Shown here in pieces: positions 1-6,017 of a DNA stretch of 7,588 nt. The DNA lies in assembly GCA_946626905.1 (NCBI GenBank), contig CAMOVA010000036.1:1-7588 (forward strand). The letters run 5' to 3'. The position numbers and the translations under genes were made by a program. Positions within the stretch are counted from its first letter, which is position 1. The number at the start of each line of letters is the position of its first letter. Source of the DNA: an uncultured Bacillota bacterium. Its GTDB lineage: Bacteria > Bacillota_I > Bacilli_A > RF39 > UBA660. Below the pieces are notes generated by a model. The model was given only the letters and a program-made list of their open reading frames with translations, was not told the DNA's origin and ran no database searches.

Positions 1-1
1 T

Positions 2-400
2 AAAAACACTTTAAATTTTTTAAAAACAAAAATAAATAATAATGAGAATGATGATTCAAATGTTATTTATACAAAACTTAATAATTACAAATTTATGTTT
101 ATGGGGGATGCTGGAAGAGAAAAAGAAAAAGATATATTAAATGATTATAATATATCTAGTATTGATGTATTAAAAGTAGGACATCATGGTTCTAAGACAA
201 GTAGTAGTAAATATTTTATAAATAAAATAAAGCCTAAATATTCACTTATTAGTGTAGGTAAAAAGAATCGATTTGGTCATCCTAATGAAGAAGCTTTAAA
301 TAATTTAAAGAATTCTAAAATATATAGGACAGACAATGATGGGAGTATTAAAATTAACATTATAAATAATAAACTAAAAATAAAAATATGTAACTCTTAA
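2..400 (+). CDS. comEC: ComEC/Rec2 competence protein, C-terminal metallo-beta-lactamase-like domain (5' partial)
   Basis: The frame is open from the left edge, so this is the last 132 residues of a longer protein and the internal ATG at 95 is not a real start. ComEC forms the inner-membrane channel through which single-stranded DNA enters during natural transformation; its C-terminal domain has a metallo-beta-lactamase fold proposed to degrade the non-transported strand. Seen here are the family landmarks in order: a GDAG motif (nt 104-115), the strand leading into DVLKVGHHGSKTSSS with the paired His at nt 182-187, KPKYSLISVGKKNRFGHP with a further His at nt 278, and the closing YRTDNDGSI. 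The domain ends at the usual place, shortly after the last strand, with TAA. The membrane-spanning competence domain lies outside the window. A stand-alone beta-lactamase-fold hydrolase is the only serious alternative, but the motif spacing is typical of ComEC. Confidence 0.9.
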   Translation, partial: KNTLNFLKTKINNNENDDSNVIYTKLNNYKFMFMGDAGREKEKDILNDYNISSIDVLKVGHHGSKTSSSKYFINKIKPKYSLISVGKKNRFGHPNEEALNNLKNSKIYRTDNDGSIKINIINNKLKIKICNS

Positions 401-406
401 ACATTA

Positions 407-415
407 TGATATAAT
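407..415 (+). promoter_or_regulatory. Extended -10 promoter element for the GNAT gene
   Basis: TGATATAAT is a perfect extended -10 (TGn plus TATAAT) that begins 6 bases after the comEC stop. No good -35 is visible at 17-18 bases upstream, which is tolerated in extended -10 promoters. Transcription would start near 422, inside or just before the ribosome binding site. The element is flanked by a 5-bp inverted repeat (ATGAT/ATCAT), too short to call an operator. Such hexamers are common by chance in this AT-rich sequence. Confidence 0.5.
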
Positions 416-421
416 CATTAT

Positions 422-431
422 AGGATGTGAT
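422..431 (+). promoter_or_regulatory. Ribosome binding site that sets the GNAT start at 436
   Basis: AGGATGTGAT differs from the consensus AGGAGGTGAT at one base and ends 4 bases before ATG 436. The in-frame GTG at 427 lies inside this element and so cannot be the start. Confidence 0.7.
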
Positions 432-435
432 TAAT

Positions 436-873
436 ATGATAAAAAGAGTTCTTGATTTAGAAACAGCAAATGTTTGTGATGAATTATTAACAAAACTAAT
501 TCAAGATGAAAGACAATATGATGATTCAATTGATGAAAATTTTATAGTAAAAGATTATTTTAAAAATGTTATTAGTAATGAAGATAATATATTATTATGT
601 TATATAGATGAAAATATTGTAAAAGGATACATTTATTTAAAACCTACTGGTGATAATAAAAAAGGGTATTTAATAGATGGTTTATATGTAAAAGAAGAAT
701 ATAGAAATAATGGAATAGGTAAAGCATTAATATCTGAAGCTATAAATTTAATTAAAGATAAAGAAGTAGATTATATAGATATTAATGTTATGAATAATAA
801 TTTAAATGCTATAAAACTATATAAGTCATTAAACTTTAATGAATTTAGAATCACTTTTAGAAAAGATTTGTAA
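436..873 (+). CDS. GNAT-family N-acetyltransferase
   Basis: A 145-residue cytoplasmic enzyme that would move an acetyl group from acetyl-CoA to an amine; the substrate cannot be told from sequence. The GNAT fold is recognisable in the C-terminal half: core strand and acetyl-CoA loop LYVKEEYRNNGIGKAL at residues 83-98, with the pyrophosphate-binding R-x-x-G-I-G-K-A at 90-97, then a strand DYIDINV, the N-x-x-A-x-x-L-Y helix (about 124-129) and a closing LNF where many relatives have a Gly-Phe. The N-terminal 55 residues are acidic and carry no recognised motif. The start at ATG 436 is chosen because a near-consensus ribosome binding site precedes it; the GTG at 427 overlaps that site. It lies 35 bases after comEC, has its own candidate promoter, and converges on the DUF975 gene. 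RimI-like protein acetylation or small-molecule acetylation are both possible. Confidence 0.85.
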   Translation: MIKRVLDLETANVCDELLTKLIQDERQYDDSIDENFIVKDYFKNVISNEDNILLCYIDENIVKGYIYLKPTGDNKKGYLIDGLYVKEEYRNNGIGKALISEAINLIKDKEVDYIDINVMNNNLNAIKLYKSLNFNEFRITFRKDL

Positions 874-896
874 TTTTTATTTAATAGTTTCATATA

Positions 897-930
897 CTAT
901 ATTAGACACTATGTTTAGTGTTTGATATAG
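897..930 (+). other. Strong 15-bp RNA hairpin downstream of the GNAT gene
   Basis: CTATATTAGACACTA (897-911) pairs with TAGTGTTTGATATAG (916-930) around a TGTT loop. Thirteen pairs are Watson-Crick. The remaining two (903/924 and 905/922) are G-U when read as plus-strand RNA but would be A-C mismatches in minus-strand RNA, so the fold favours the plus strand, the GNAT transcript. No T-tract follows, so it is not a standard terminator by itself. It could stabilise the mRNA 3' end, belong to a small repeat family, or be a small structured RNA. Confidence 0.6.
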
Positions 931-948
931 ATAGGGATTATCCCATAA

Positions 949-975
949 AAAAAGTTGAGTATTACTCAGCTTTTT
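949..975. terminator. Bidirectional intrinsic terminator between the GNAT and DUF975 genes
   Basis: The arms 949-960 and 964-975 form a 12-bp stem with a 3-base loop: an outer A5/T5 portion and an inner GTTGAGT/ACTCAGC portion with one U-G wobble on the plus strand. Read on the plus strand, a T-rich tract runs to 980; read on the minus strand, seven T follow (complement of 947-953). It would stop both convergent genes, better on the plus strand because the wobble becomes a C-A mismatch on the other. The stop codon of the minus-strand gene (962-964) lies in and beside the loop, so the terminator includes the gene's last codons. Confidence 0.8.
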
Positions 976-1615
976 CTTTTAATTTATTGTAGAAATTACA
1001 ATTAGTTATTTCCATGTATGGTATTAACCAAAGATAACCAATTCCAAAAGTAAATGCTAATAGAATCAACCAACCTAAGAACGAAAGTTGTAAAACTAAA
1101 TATTCTAATTTATGACCGTTCATCATTTCCCAACTTTGAGTTAATGCATCAATTACACCAGTGTCTTCATCATCTAGTATAATTAGTAATGCTTGTGAAA
1201 GCCCTAGTGCTAAAATAATACCAGGAATAATAAAACATAAGGATCCAATTACTACAACTAATCCTAATAATATAGAAAGCACAATAAACTTTTTCCATAA
1301 ATATTTTTTAGCAAAAAGTTCTTTATAAGTAACTTCTTCATTTCTTGAAATTTTTAAGAAGAAACTAGTATAACCAAAAGTTAGTGCACTTGTAATAATT
1401 ACTGAAGTAATATCAGAAACTATATTTATAATATTTCTTAAGTTATCATTAGATAAATTATTGTTTATTAAAGCAAATATTCCACAAACAATAATAGCTG
1501 CGGCTGCTGTTACTGCAAAACTTATTCCAAGTAATAAAAGTAAGACTTTGATTGATTCAGCTAGTTTACCATTTAATTTTTCTTTAGCATCTTGTTTTAA
1601 TTCAACTCTATTCAT
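962..1615 (-). CDS. DUF975 family integral membrane protein
   Basis: A 217-residue polytopic membrane protein of unknown function. Family hallmarks are visible: an N-terminal R-x-E-L-K-x-x-A-K-x-x-L segment (residues 3-14), a LCFIIPGIILA motif (about 127-136), the conserved block SWEMMNGHKLEYLVLQLSF (161-179) and a closing GWLILLAFTFGIGYLWLIPY followed by an N-x-x-F-Y-x-x-L tail. Hydrophobic segments lie near 22-50, 61-87, 108-147 (probably two passes) and 172-201. The start is secure, because an exact AGGAGG ribosome binding site lies 5 bases upstream on the minus strand. It is transcribed divergently from mutS and convergently with the GNAT gene, and its last codons form one arm of the shared terminator. 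Because it stands alone, the neighbourhood gives no hint of its role. Family assignment is from remembered motifs. Confidence 0.85.
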   Translation of the reverse strand: MNRVELKQDAKEKLNGKLAESIKVLLLLLGISFAVTAAAAIIVCGIFALINNNLSNDNLRNIINIVSDITSVIITSALTFGYTSFFLKISRNEEVTYKELFAKKYLWKKFIVLSILLGLVVVIGSLCFIIPGIILALGLSQALLIILDDEDTGVIDALTQSWEMMNGHKLEYLVLQLSFLGWLILLAFTFGIGYLWLIPYMEITNCNFYNKLKEKAE

Positions 1616-1620
1616 AAATA

Positions 1621-1638
1621 CCTCCTAGTATAATTATA
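1621..1638 (-). promoter_or_regulatory. Promoter -10 and ribosome binding site of the DUF975 gene
   Basis: On the minus strand TATAAT (1638-1633) is followed 6 bases later by AGGAGG (1626-1621) and, after TATTT, by the ATG at 1615. Initiation would fall at about 1626, so the leader would be only about 11 nt and start with the ribosome binding site. The -35 region is poor (TTTATT at about 1661-1656). The -10 sits inside a perfect 16-bp palindrome (1626-1641). Confidence 0.55.
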
Positions 1639-1672
1639 CTATATCTTTTTCTAAAAATAAATATAATTAACC

Positions 1673-1701
1673 TTTAAAATTATTAAAAAAAATGGTAAAA
1701 T
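1673..1701 (+). promoter_or_regulatory. Candidate mutS promoter
   Basis: TTTAAA (1673-1678, 4 of 6 matches to TTGACA) and an extended -10, TGGTAAAAT (1693-1701, hexamer at 1696), are separated by 17 bases. Initiation would be near 1708, which places ATG 1700 before the transcript start and leaves a leader of about 10 nt ahead of ATG 1718. Confidence 0.5.
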
Positions 1702-1707
1702 GTTATT

Positions 1708-1712
1708 GGTGA
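1708..1712 (+). promoter_or_regulatory. Ribosome binding site that sets the mutS start at 1718
   Basis: GGTGA lies 5 bases before ATG 1718, the same core and nearly the same spacing as in front of the lipoprotein gene (GGTGA, 3 bases) and the disordered-protein gene (GAGGTGA, 4 bases). Nothing comparable precedes ATG 1700. A weaker GAAGTGA precedes ATG 1739. Confidence 0.6.
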
Positions 1713-1717
1713 AGGAT

Positions 1718-4258
1718 ATGTTACGAAGTGAAGTTGACATGAATAGGGTTACACCTATGATGAAACAATATTTAGAGATTAAAGGAAAACATGAAGACAT
1801 TATTGTCTTTTTTAGACTTGGTGATTTTTATGAAATGTTTTTTGAAGATGCTATTAAAGTTTCAAGAGAATTAGAACTCACTTTAACTGGTAAAAATGCA
1901 GGGTTAGATGAAAGAATTCCTATGTGTGGAATACCTTATCATGCTGCTAATATATATATTGAAAAATTAGTTGATTTAGGATATAAAGTTGGTATTTGTG
2001 AACAATTAGAGGATCCTTCGTTAGTAAAAAAAGGTATTGTTAAAAGAGATATTGTTCAAATAATTAGTAAAGGAACTATAACTAATGATGAAGCATTAGC
2101 AGAAGATACTAATAACTATATAGGAAATATTTTAGATTTTGATCACTGTTATATTGTTAGTTATATTGATATATCAACTGGAGAAGTTAATGTTACAAAA
2201 ATTGAACATGATAAAACTAAATTAGTAAGTGAAATTGTTAATATAGGAATAAGTGAAATAATAGTAAATAGTTCTATTGATTTAGATGTAATAAATTTAT
2301 TATCAACTCAATTTTCTATAGTTGTTAGTAAACAAGATGAAATAGAAGATTTGATACAATATAAATCAATTTATGATGATTTAACAGACGAAAGATATAT
2401 AAAAACTATAAAACATTTATTGACATATATAAATGAAACTCAAAAAAGAGATTTACAACATTTACAAAAAGCTGTAATAATTGAAAATAATAATTATTTA
2501 AAAATGAGTGTTCATACTAAAAGAAATTTGGAACTTACTGAAACACTTAGATTAAAGAGTAGAAATTTTTCTCTTTTATGGTTACTTGATAAAACACATA
2601 CAGCAATGGGATCTCGTATGTTAAGAACTATAATAGAAAATCCTTTGATAGATAAAGTTGAAATTAATAAAAGATATGATGTTGTTGATACTTTATTAAA
2701 AGAATTTATTTTAAAAGAAGATTTAATATCTTATTTAAAAGAAGTATATGATTTAGAGAGACTAGCTGGTAAAATTGGTTTTGGAAGTTGTAATGCTAGA
2801 GATTTATTACAACTTAAGAATTCATTAAAAGTTTTACCAAACATAAGTGATATTTTAACAAAAATAAATTTTGATAAAAATATTGAGACATTAGATGAAA
2901 TATATAAATTATTAGAAGAAAGTATTTATGAAAATCCACCTATAACTGTAAAAGAAGGCTATATTATAAAAGAAGGTTATAATAAAGAACTAGATGAATT
3001 AAAAGAATTACGTAAGGGCGGTAAAGATTTCATTGCTAAATTTGAAGCAGAAGAAAAAACTCGTACAGGAATTAAAACTTTGAAAGTTGGATATAATAGA
3101 GTATTTGGATATTATATTGAAGTTTCTAAAGGAATGACTAATTTAGTAAAAGAAGAATATGGTTATGAAAGAAAACAAACTTTATCAAATGCAGAAAGAT
3201 ATATAAGTCCAATATTAAAAGAAAAAGAAGCAATGATATTAAATGCTGAAGAAAAAATAGTGGAATTAGAATATCAATTATTTGTAGATATAAGAGATAA
3301 AATAAAAGAATACATTCCACGTATTCAAGCAATTGCTAAAGTTATAAGTGAAATAGATGTTATGCAATCATTCGCAACTGTTACAGAAGAAAATAATTAT
3401 GTAAGACCTATGTTAAGTGATAAAAAGGAAATAAAGATTTTATGTAATAGACATCCAGTGGTTGAAAAAGTTATTGATACAGAGTATGTTTATAATGATA
3501 TTACAATGAATGAAGATACAGACATTTTATTAATAACAGGGCCAAATATGGCTGGTAAAAGTACATATATGCGACAATTAGCAATTACTGTTATTATGGC
3601 ACAAGCTGGTTGTTTTGTTCCTGCCAGCGAAGCAACTTTACCTATATTTGATTCAATTTTTACTAGAATAGGTGCTTCAGATGATTTAGTAAGTGGTGAA
3701 TCAACATTTATGGTTGAAATGAAAGAAGCTTGTGATGCAATTAAAGGTGCTACTGATAAAAGTTTAATTTTATTTGATGAATTAGGTAGAGGAACTGCGA
3801 CTTTTGATGGAATGGCATTAGCGCAAGCTATTATAGAATATATTGCTAATAATATTAAGGCTAAAACACTTTTTTCAACACATTATCATGAATTAACTGA
3901 TTTAGAGGATAGTTTAAGTAATTTACATAATGTCCATGTCGAAGCAAAAGAAGAAAATGGAGAAGTTATATTCTTACATAAAGTAACAGATGGTAGTATT
4001 GATAAAAGTTATGGTATTCATGTAGCTAAGCTTGCTAATTTACCAAATAGTTTAATTAAAAGAGCAGATCAAATTTTAAATATATATGAAAATAAAGAAA
4101 AACAAAGAGATGTTATAGTTCAAGAATCATTGGTTTTTGAAGAACCAAAACAAGATTCAATTATTGAAACTAAGATAAAAGAATTAGATGTTCTTAATTT
4201 AACACCTTTGGAGGCACTTAATAAATTATATGAATTAAAAAAGGATGTTGAAGATTAA
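1718..4258 (+). CDS. mutS: DNA mismatch repair protein MutS
   Basis: MutS binds mispaired or looped-out bases and, after ATP binding, becomes a sliding clamp that recruits MutL. The 846-residue length fits the family (B. subtilis and E. coli proteins are about 850-860). Visible features: the mismatch-reading Phe-x-Glu in GDFYEMF (35-41; F37, E39), a connector region, lever and clamp helices in the middle, and the ATPase with Walker A TGPNMAGKST (607-616), the signature-like SGESTFM (659-665), Walker B DELGRG (687-692) followed by TATFDG, and STHYHEL around H722. A QESLVF stretch (802-807) looks like a beta-clamp binding site, and the protein ends with the typical LTPLEALNKLYELK. ATG 1718 is chosen over ATG 1700 because of its ribosome binding site; ATG 1739, close to the usual MutS N-terminus (MNRVTPMMKQYL), is also possible. 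The stop overlaps the next start by one base. mutL, a frequent partner downstream, is absent here. Confidence 0.97.
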   Translation: MLRSEVDMNRVTPMMKQYLEIKGKHEDIIVFFRLGDFYEMFFEDAIKVSRELELTLTGKNAGLDERIPMCGIPYHAANIYIEKLVDLGYKVGICEQLEDPSLVKKGIVKRDIVQIISKGTITNDEALAEDTNNYIGNILDFDHCYIVSYIDISTGEVNVTKIEHDKTKLVSEIVNIGISEIIVNSSIDLDVINLLSTQFSIVVSKQDEIEDLIQYKSIYDDLTDERYIKTIKHLLTYINETQKRDLQHLQKAVIIENNNYLKMSVHTKRNLELTETLRLKSRNFSLLWLLDKTHTAMGSRMLRTIIENPLIDKVEINKRYDVVDTLLKEFILKEDLISYLKEVYDLERLAGKIGFGSCNARDLLQLKNSLKVLPNISDILTKINFDKNIETLDEIYKLLEESIYENPPITVKEGYIIKEGYNKELDELKELRKGGKDFIAKFEAEEKTRTGIKTLKVGYNRVFGYYIEVSKGMTNLVKEEYGYERKQTLSNAERYISPILKEKEAMILNAEEKIVELEYQLFVDIRDKIKEYIPRIQAIAKVISEIDVMQSFATVTEENNYVRPMLSDKKEIKILCNRHPVVEKVIDTEYVYNDITMNEDTDILLITGPNMAGKSTYMRQLAITVIMAQAGCFVPASEATLPIFDSIFTRIGASDDLVSGESTFMVEMKEACDAIKGATDKSLILFDELGRGTATFDGMALAQAIIEYIANNIKAKTLFSTHYHELTDLEDSLSNLHNVHVEAKEENGEVIFLHKVTDGSIDKSYGIHVAKLANLPNSLIKRADQILNIYENKEKQRDVIVQESLVFEEPKQDSIIETKIKELDVLNLTPLEALNKLYELKKDVED

Positions 4259-4629
4259 TGGATTTTTTAAAAAGAGAAAATTGGTGGCTTGTATTATTTT
4301 TAAATATTATTACATGTGGATTATTTTATATAGTACTAGCTAAATTTATGAATCTTTATGATGATGATGCATGGTATATGAATAAATGGTATTGGATATT
4401 TGGAACACTATGTTTAGTTATACCAGTATTTATAATGCTTACAGTGTTTGGTATTCAAATGAATGCTAAAGTAGCTAATGAGTTGGATGTTTCTGGAAGT
4501 AATATTTATAATATACCTTATACATGGATTTTATTATTTATTATTCCAGTTATTGGATGGATTCTTTTTATAATTATGTATCTATATATATTTATAATGC
4601 CAGTTATTAAATTAAAAAGACGTACTTAA
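4258..4629 (+). CDS. Small membrane protein coupled to mutS, function unknown
   Basis: A 123-residue Trp-rich hydrophobic protein with three likely membrane segments at about 9-30, 44-68 and 88-116, a short acidic loop (D35-D37) and a basic tail (KLKRRT). The opening ENWWLVLFLNIITCGLF, charged residues and then a hydrophobic helix containing T-C-G, resembles the DUF4234 group, but I cannot confirm that. Its ATG shares one base with the mutS stop (TAATG), so translation should be coupled; an AAGGA lies 12 bases upstream inside mutS. No separate promoter is seen, and a terminator follows at once, so it appears dedicated to the mutS transcript. A functional link to mismatch repair is not implied by the sequence, since co-transcription may be due simply to compact packing. 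It has no signal peptidase site and no catalytic motif. Confidence 0.75.
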   Translation: MDFLKRENWWLVLFLNIITCGLFYIVLAKFMNLYDDDAWYMNKWYWIFGTLCLVIPVFIMLTVFGIQMNAKVANELDVSGSNIYNIPYTWILLFIIPVIGWILFIIMYLYIFIMPVIKLKRRT

Positions 4630-4642
4630 GTGTATGTCTTTT
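4615..4642 (+). terminator. Intrinsic terminator of the mutS operon
   Basis: The arms 4615-4625 (AAAAGACGTAC) and 4632-4642 (GTATGTCTTTT) form an 11-bp stem with one G-U pair and a 6-base loop, followed by A and four T. The stop codon of the membrane-protein gene (4627-4629) lies in the loop, so the stem uses the last codons of the gene. Confidence 0.75.
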
Positions 4643-4658
4643 ATTTTAGTATAAAATA

Positions 4659-4667
4659 TGTTATAAT
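4659..4667 (+). promoter_or_regulatory. Extended -10 promoter element for trmB
   Basis: TGTTATAAT is a perfect extended -10 element. Its hexamer ends 15 bases before the trmB ATG, and the ribosome binding site AAGGGTG (4671-4677) starts only 3 bases after it, so a transcript starting near 4674 would begin inside that site. The -35 region is weak (TTTTAT near 4639). It lies just after the mutS-operon terminator, which fits a fresh start of transcription. Confidence 0.5.
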
Positions 4668-4682
4668 TTAAAGGGTGTAATT

Positions 4683-5312
4683 ATGAGATTAAAATGCGTT
4701 AAAGGTGCTAAAGAAATAGTAGAATCTTCTAGTTATTTAATTAGTGACCCTAAATCATATAAAGGAAATTTTAATAAAGTATTTAATAACTCTAATCCAA
4801 TATTTATAGAAATAGGTATGGGTAAAGGTAAATTTTTAATAGATAATGCTTTAAGATATCCTGATATAAATTTTATTGGTATTGAAAAATACGATAGTGT
4901 TATAGTAAGGGCAGTACAAAAGCTTGAAGATATTAAGATTGATAATTTAAAACTTATTAGAATGGACGCTAATGAAATAGATGAAATATTTGATCATGAA
5001 ATAGATAGAATATATTTAAATTTTTCTGATCCATGGCCAAAAGCTCGTCATGAAAAGAGAAGATTAAGTAGTGAGTATTTTCTAGATAAATATGATTCTA
5101 TATTTAAAAATGAAAAAAATATTATTATGAAAACAGATAACAGAAATCTATTTGAGTTTTCTATAAAATCTTTTACTGATTTTGGTTATAATATTGAGAA
5201 TATTTCTTTAAATTTATATGAGGATGATATTAAAGATAATATACCAACTGAGTATGAAGAAAAATTTGTTGAAAAAGGCCAAATAATTTATATGATAAAT
5301 GTTAAAAAATAG
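4683..5312 (+). CDS. trmB: tRNA (guanine-N7-)-methyltransferase
   Basis: This enzyme transfers the methyl group of S-adenosylmethionine to N7 of G46 in the variable loop of many tRNAs. At 209 residues it is full length, and its N-terminus (MRLKCVKGAKE) aligns with the usual family start. Seen in order: the SAM-binding loop EIGMGKGKF (43-51), the acidic end of the second strand in IGIEKYDS (65-72), RMDANEI (93-99), the catalytic and tRNA-binding block LNFSDPWPKARHEKRRL (112-128), TDNRNLFEF (151-159) and the C-terminal T-E-Y-E (189-192) that contacts the methionine part of SAM. The start is supported by AAGGGTG 5 bases upstream. It has its own -10 element and appears monocistronic, separated from the mutS operon by a terminator and from the lipoprotein gene by 93 bases. 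It is the only gene here ending in TAG. No odd residues were noticed. Confidence 0.96.
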   Translation: MRLKCVKGAKEIVESSSYLISDPKSYKGNFNKVFNNSNPIFIEIGMGKGKFLIDNALRYPDINFIGIEKYDSVIVRAVQKLEDIKIDNLKLIRMDANEIDEIFDHEIDRIYLNFSDPWPKARHEKRRLSSEYFLDKYDSIFKNEKNIIMKTDNRNLFEFSIKSFTDFGYNIENISLNLYEDDIKDNIPTEYEEKFVEKGQIIYMINVKK

Positions 5313-5376
5313 TTTACATAATTATACATGAATATATATAAAATAATAAAAAAAACTTTTTAATATACTAAAGATT

Positions 5377-5385
5377 TGATATAAT
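5377..5385 (+). promoter_or_regulatory. Extended -10 promoter element of the lipoprotein-YtxG-YtxH operon
   Basis: TGATATAAT is identical to the element before the GNAT gene, with its hexamer ending 20 bases before ATG 5406. A T-run at about 5357 is the only -35 candidate. Initiation near 5392 would leave about 14 nt of leader, containing GAGTGGTGAT. No clear terminator lies between trmB and this site, so some read-through from trmB is possible. Confidence 0.5.
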
Positions 5386-5405
5386 CTAAATAAGAGTGGT
5401 GATTT

Positions 5406-6005
5406 ATGAAAAAATTAGCTATTCTACTTTTCAGTATTGTTTTAATAACTGGATGTACAGCTGTTAGAATAGATACTAAAAGTATTGATAATATTGTTAA
5501 TGTTGTACTTTCTAAGGACAATAAGTTATATAATCGTGTTGGTAAGGGGTATAAGTATTATATTCCTAGAGGAGTAACATACATAGATACAGATAACTTA
5601 AATGATGTTCTTTATTCAGAAGGTAATTATTATTATTTATATATAGATGCGGTTAGCTATTATTATAAAAAAGATATTAATTATACAGAAAATCCTGATG
5701 CATATTATTCTAAATATTTAAATGCTTTAAAAGAAGGATATTTGGAAATAACTGAAAAGGATGGAAAGTATAAAATAGAGTTCTTTTATAATTATGCTAA
5801 AATAGAAGCATGTGTAGATAAAAAGAATTTGCATAAAGCAATTTTAGACTCATCATATATTCTTTCTACAGTTAAATTTAATGATAAAATTATTTCTTTA
5901 ATGTTAAAAGATGATTATTTTACAAACAAGGAAGAAAAGTATGATAAATTTACTCCAAAATCAAACGTGAAAATAGATAAAAATGTATTGGAAGCAAAAA
6001 AATAA
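5406..6005 (+). CDS. Tyr-rich putative lipoprotein, function unknown
   Basis: A 199-residue protein with a bacterial lipoprotein signal peptide: MKK, a hydrophobic stretch (4-14) and an ITGC lipobox, predicting lipidation and cleavage at C17 and anchoring to the outer face of the cytoplasmic membrane. The mature part is rich in Lys, Asp and especially Tyr (runs YKYY near 50, YYYLY near 75, YYYKK near 85). It ends in a Lys-rich tail, with no catalytic motif or disulphide-type pair visible. The start is firm: GGTGAT lies just upstream and the signal peptide begins at M1. It is first in a tight unit of four genes, 12 bases before the next start, which suggests an envelope role shared with the YtxG/YtxH-like proteins. 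I do not recognise the family; it looks like one of the conserved hypothetical lipoproteins of AT-rich Bacilli. Confidence 0.85.
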   Translation: MKKLAILLFSIVLITGCTAVRIDTKSIDNIVNVVLSKDNKLYNRVGKGYKYYIPRGVTYIDTDNLNDVLYSEGNYYYLYIDAVSYYYKKDINYTENPDAYYSKYLNALKEGYLEITEKDGKYKIEFFYNYAKIEACVDKKNLHKAILDSSYILSTVKFNDKIISLMLKDDYFTNKEEKYDKFTPKSNVKIDKNVLEAKK

Positions 6006-6017
6006 CGAGGTGAAAAA

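Noticed and set aside
403..420. ATGAT/ATCAT inverted repeat around the GNAT -10 as an operator
   Set aside because: Five-base arms in such AT-rich DNA are expected by chance.
427..435. GTG at 427 as start of the GNAT gene
   Set aside because: It lies inside the near-consensus ribosome binding site AGGATGTGAT that serves ATG 436, and nothing suitable precedes it.
934..944. GGGA-TTA-TCCC hairpin as a terminator
   Set aside because: The stem has only four pairs and is followed by A rather than T on the plus strand; the adjacent 949-975 hairpin explains termination.
1700..1717. ATG 1700 as mutS start
   Set aside because: It has no ribosome binding site and overlaps the candidate -10, while ATG 1718 has GGTGA at the spacing used by other genes here.
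3138..3332. Minus-strand open frame within mutS
   Set aside because: A Leu/Ile-rich shadow of the AT-rich mutS coding strand with no start signal or protein-like pattern.
5313..5376. Intrinsic terminator after trmB
   Set aside because: There are A and T runs but no stem of useful length followed by a T-tract.
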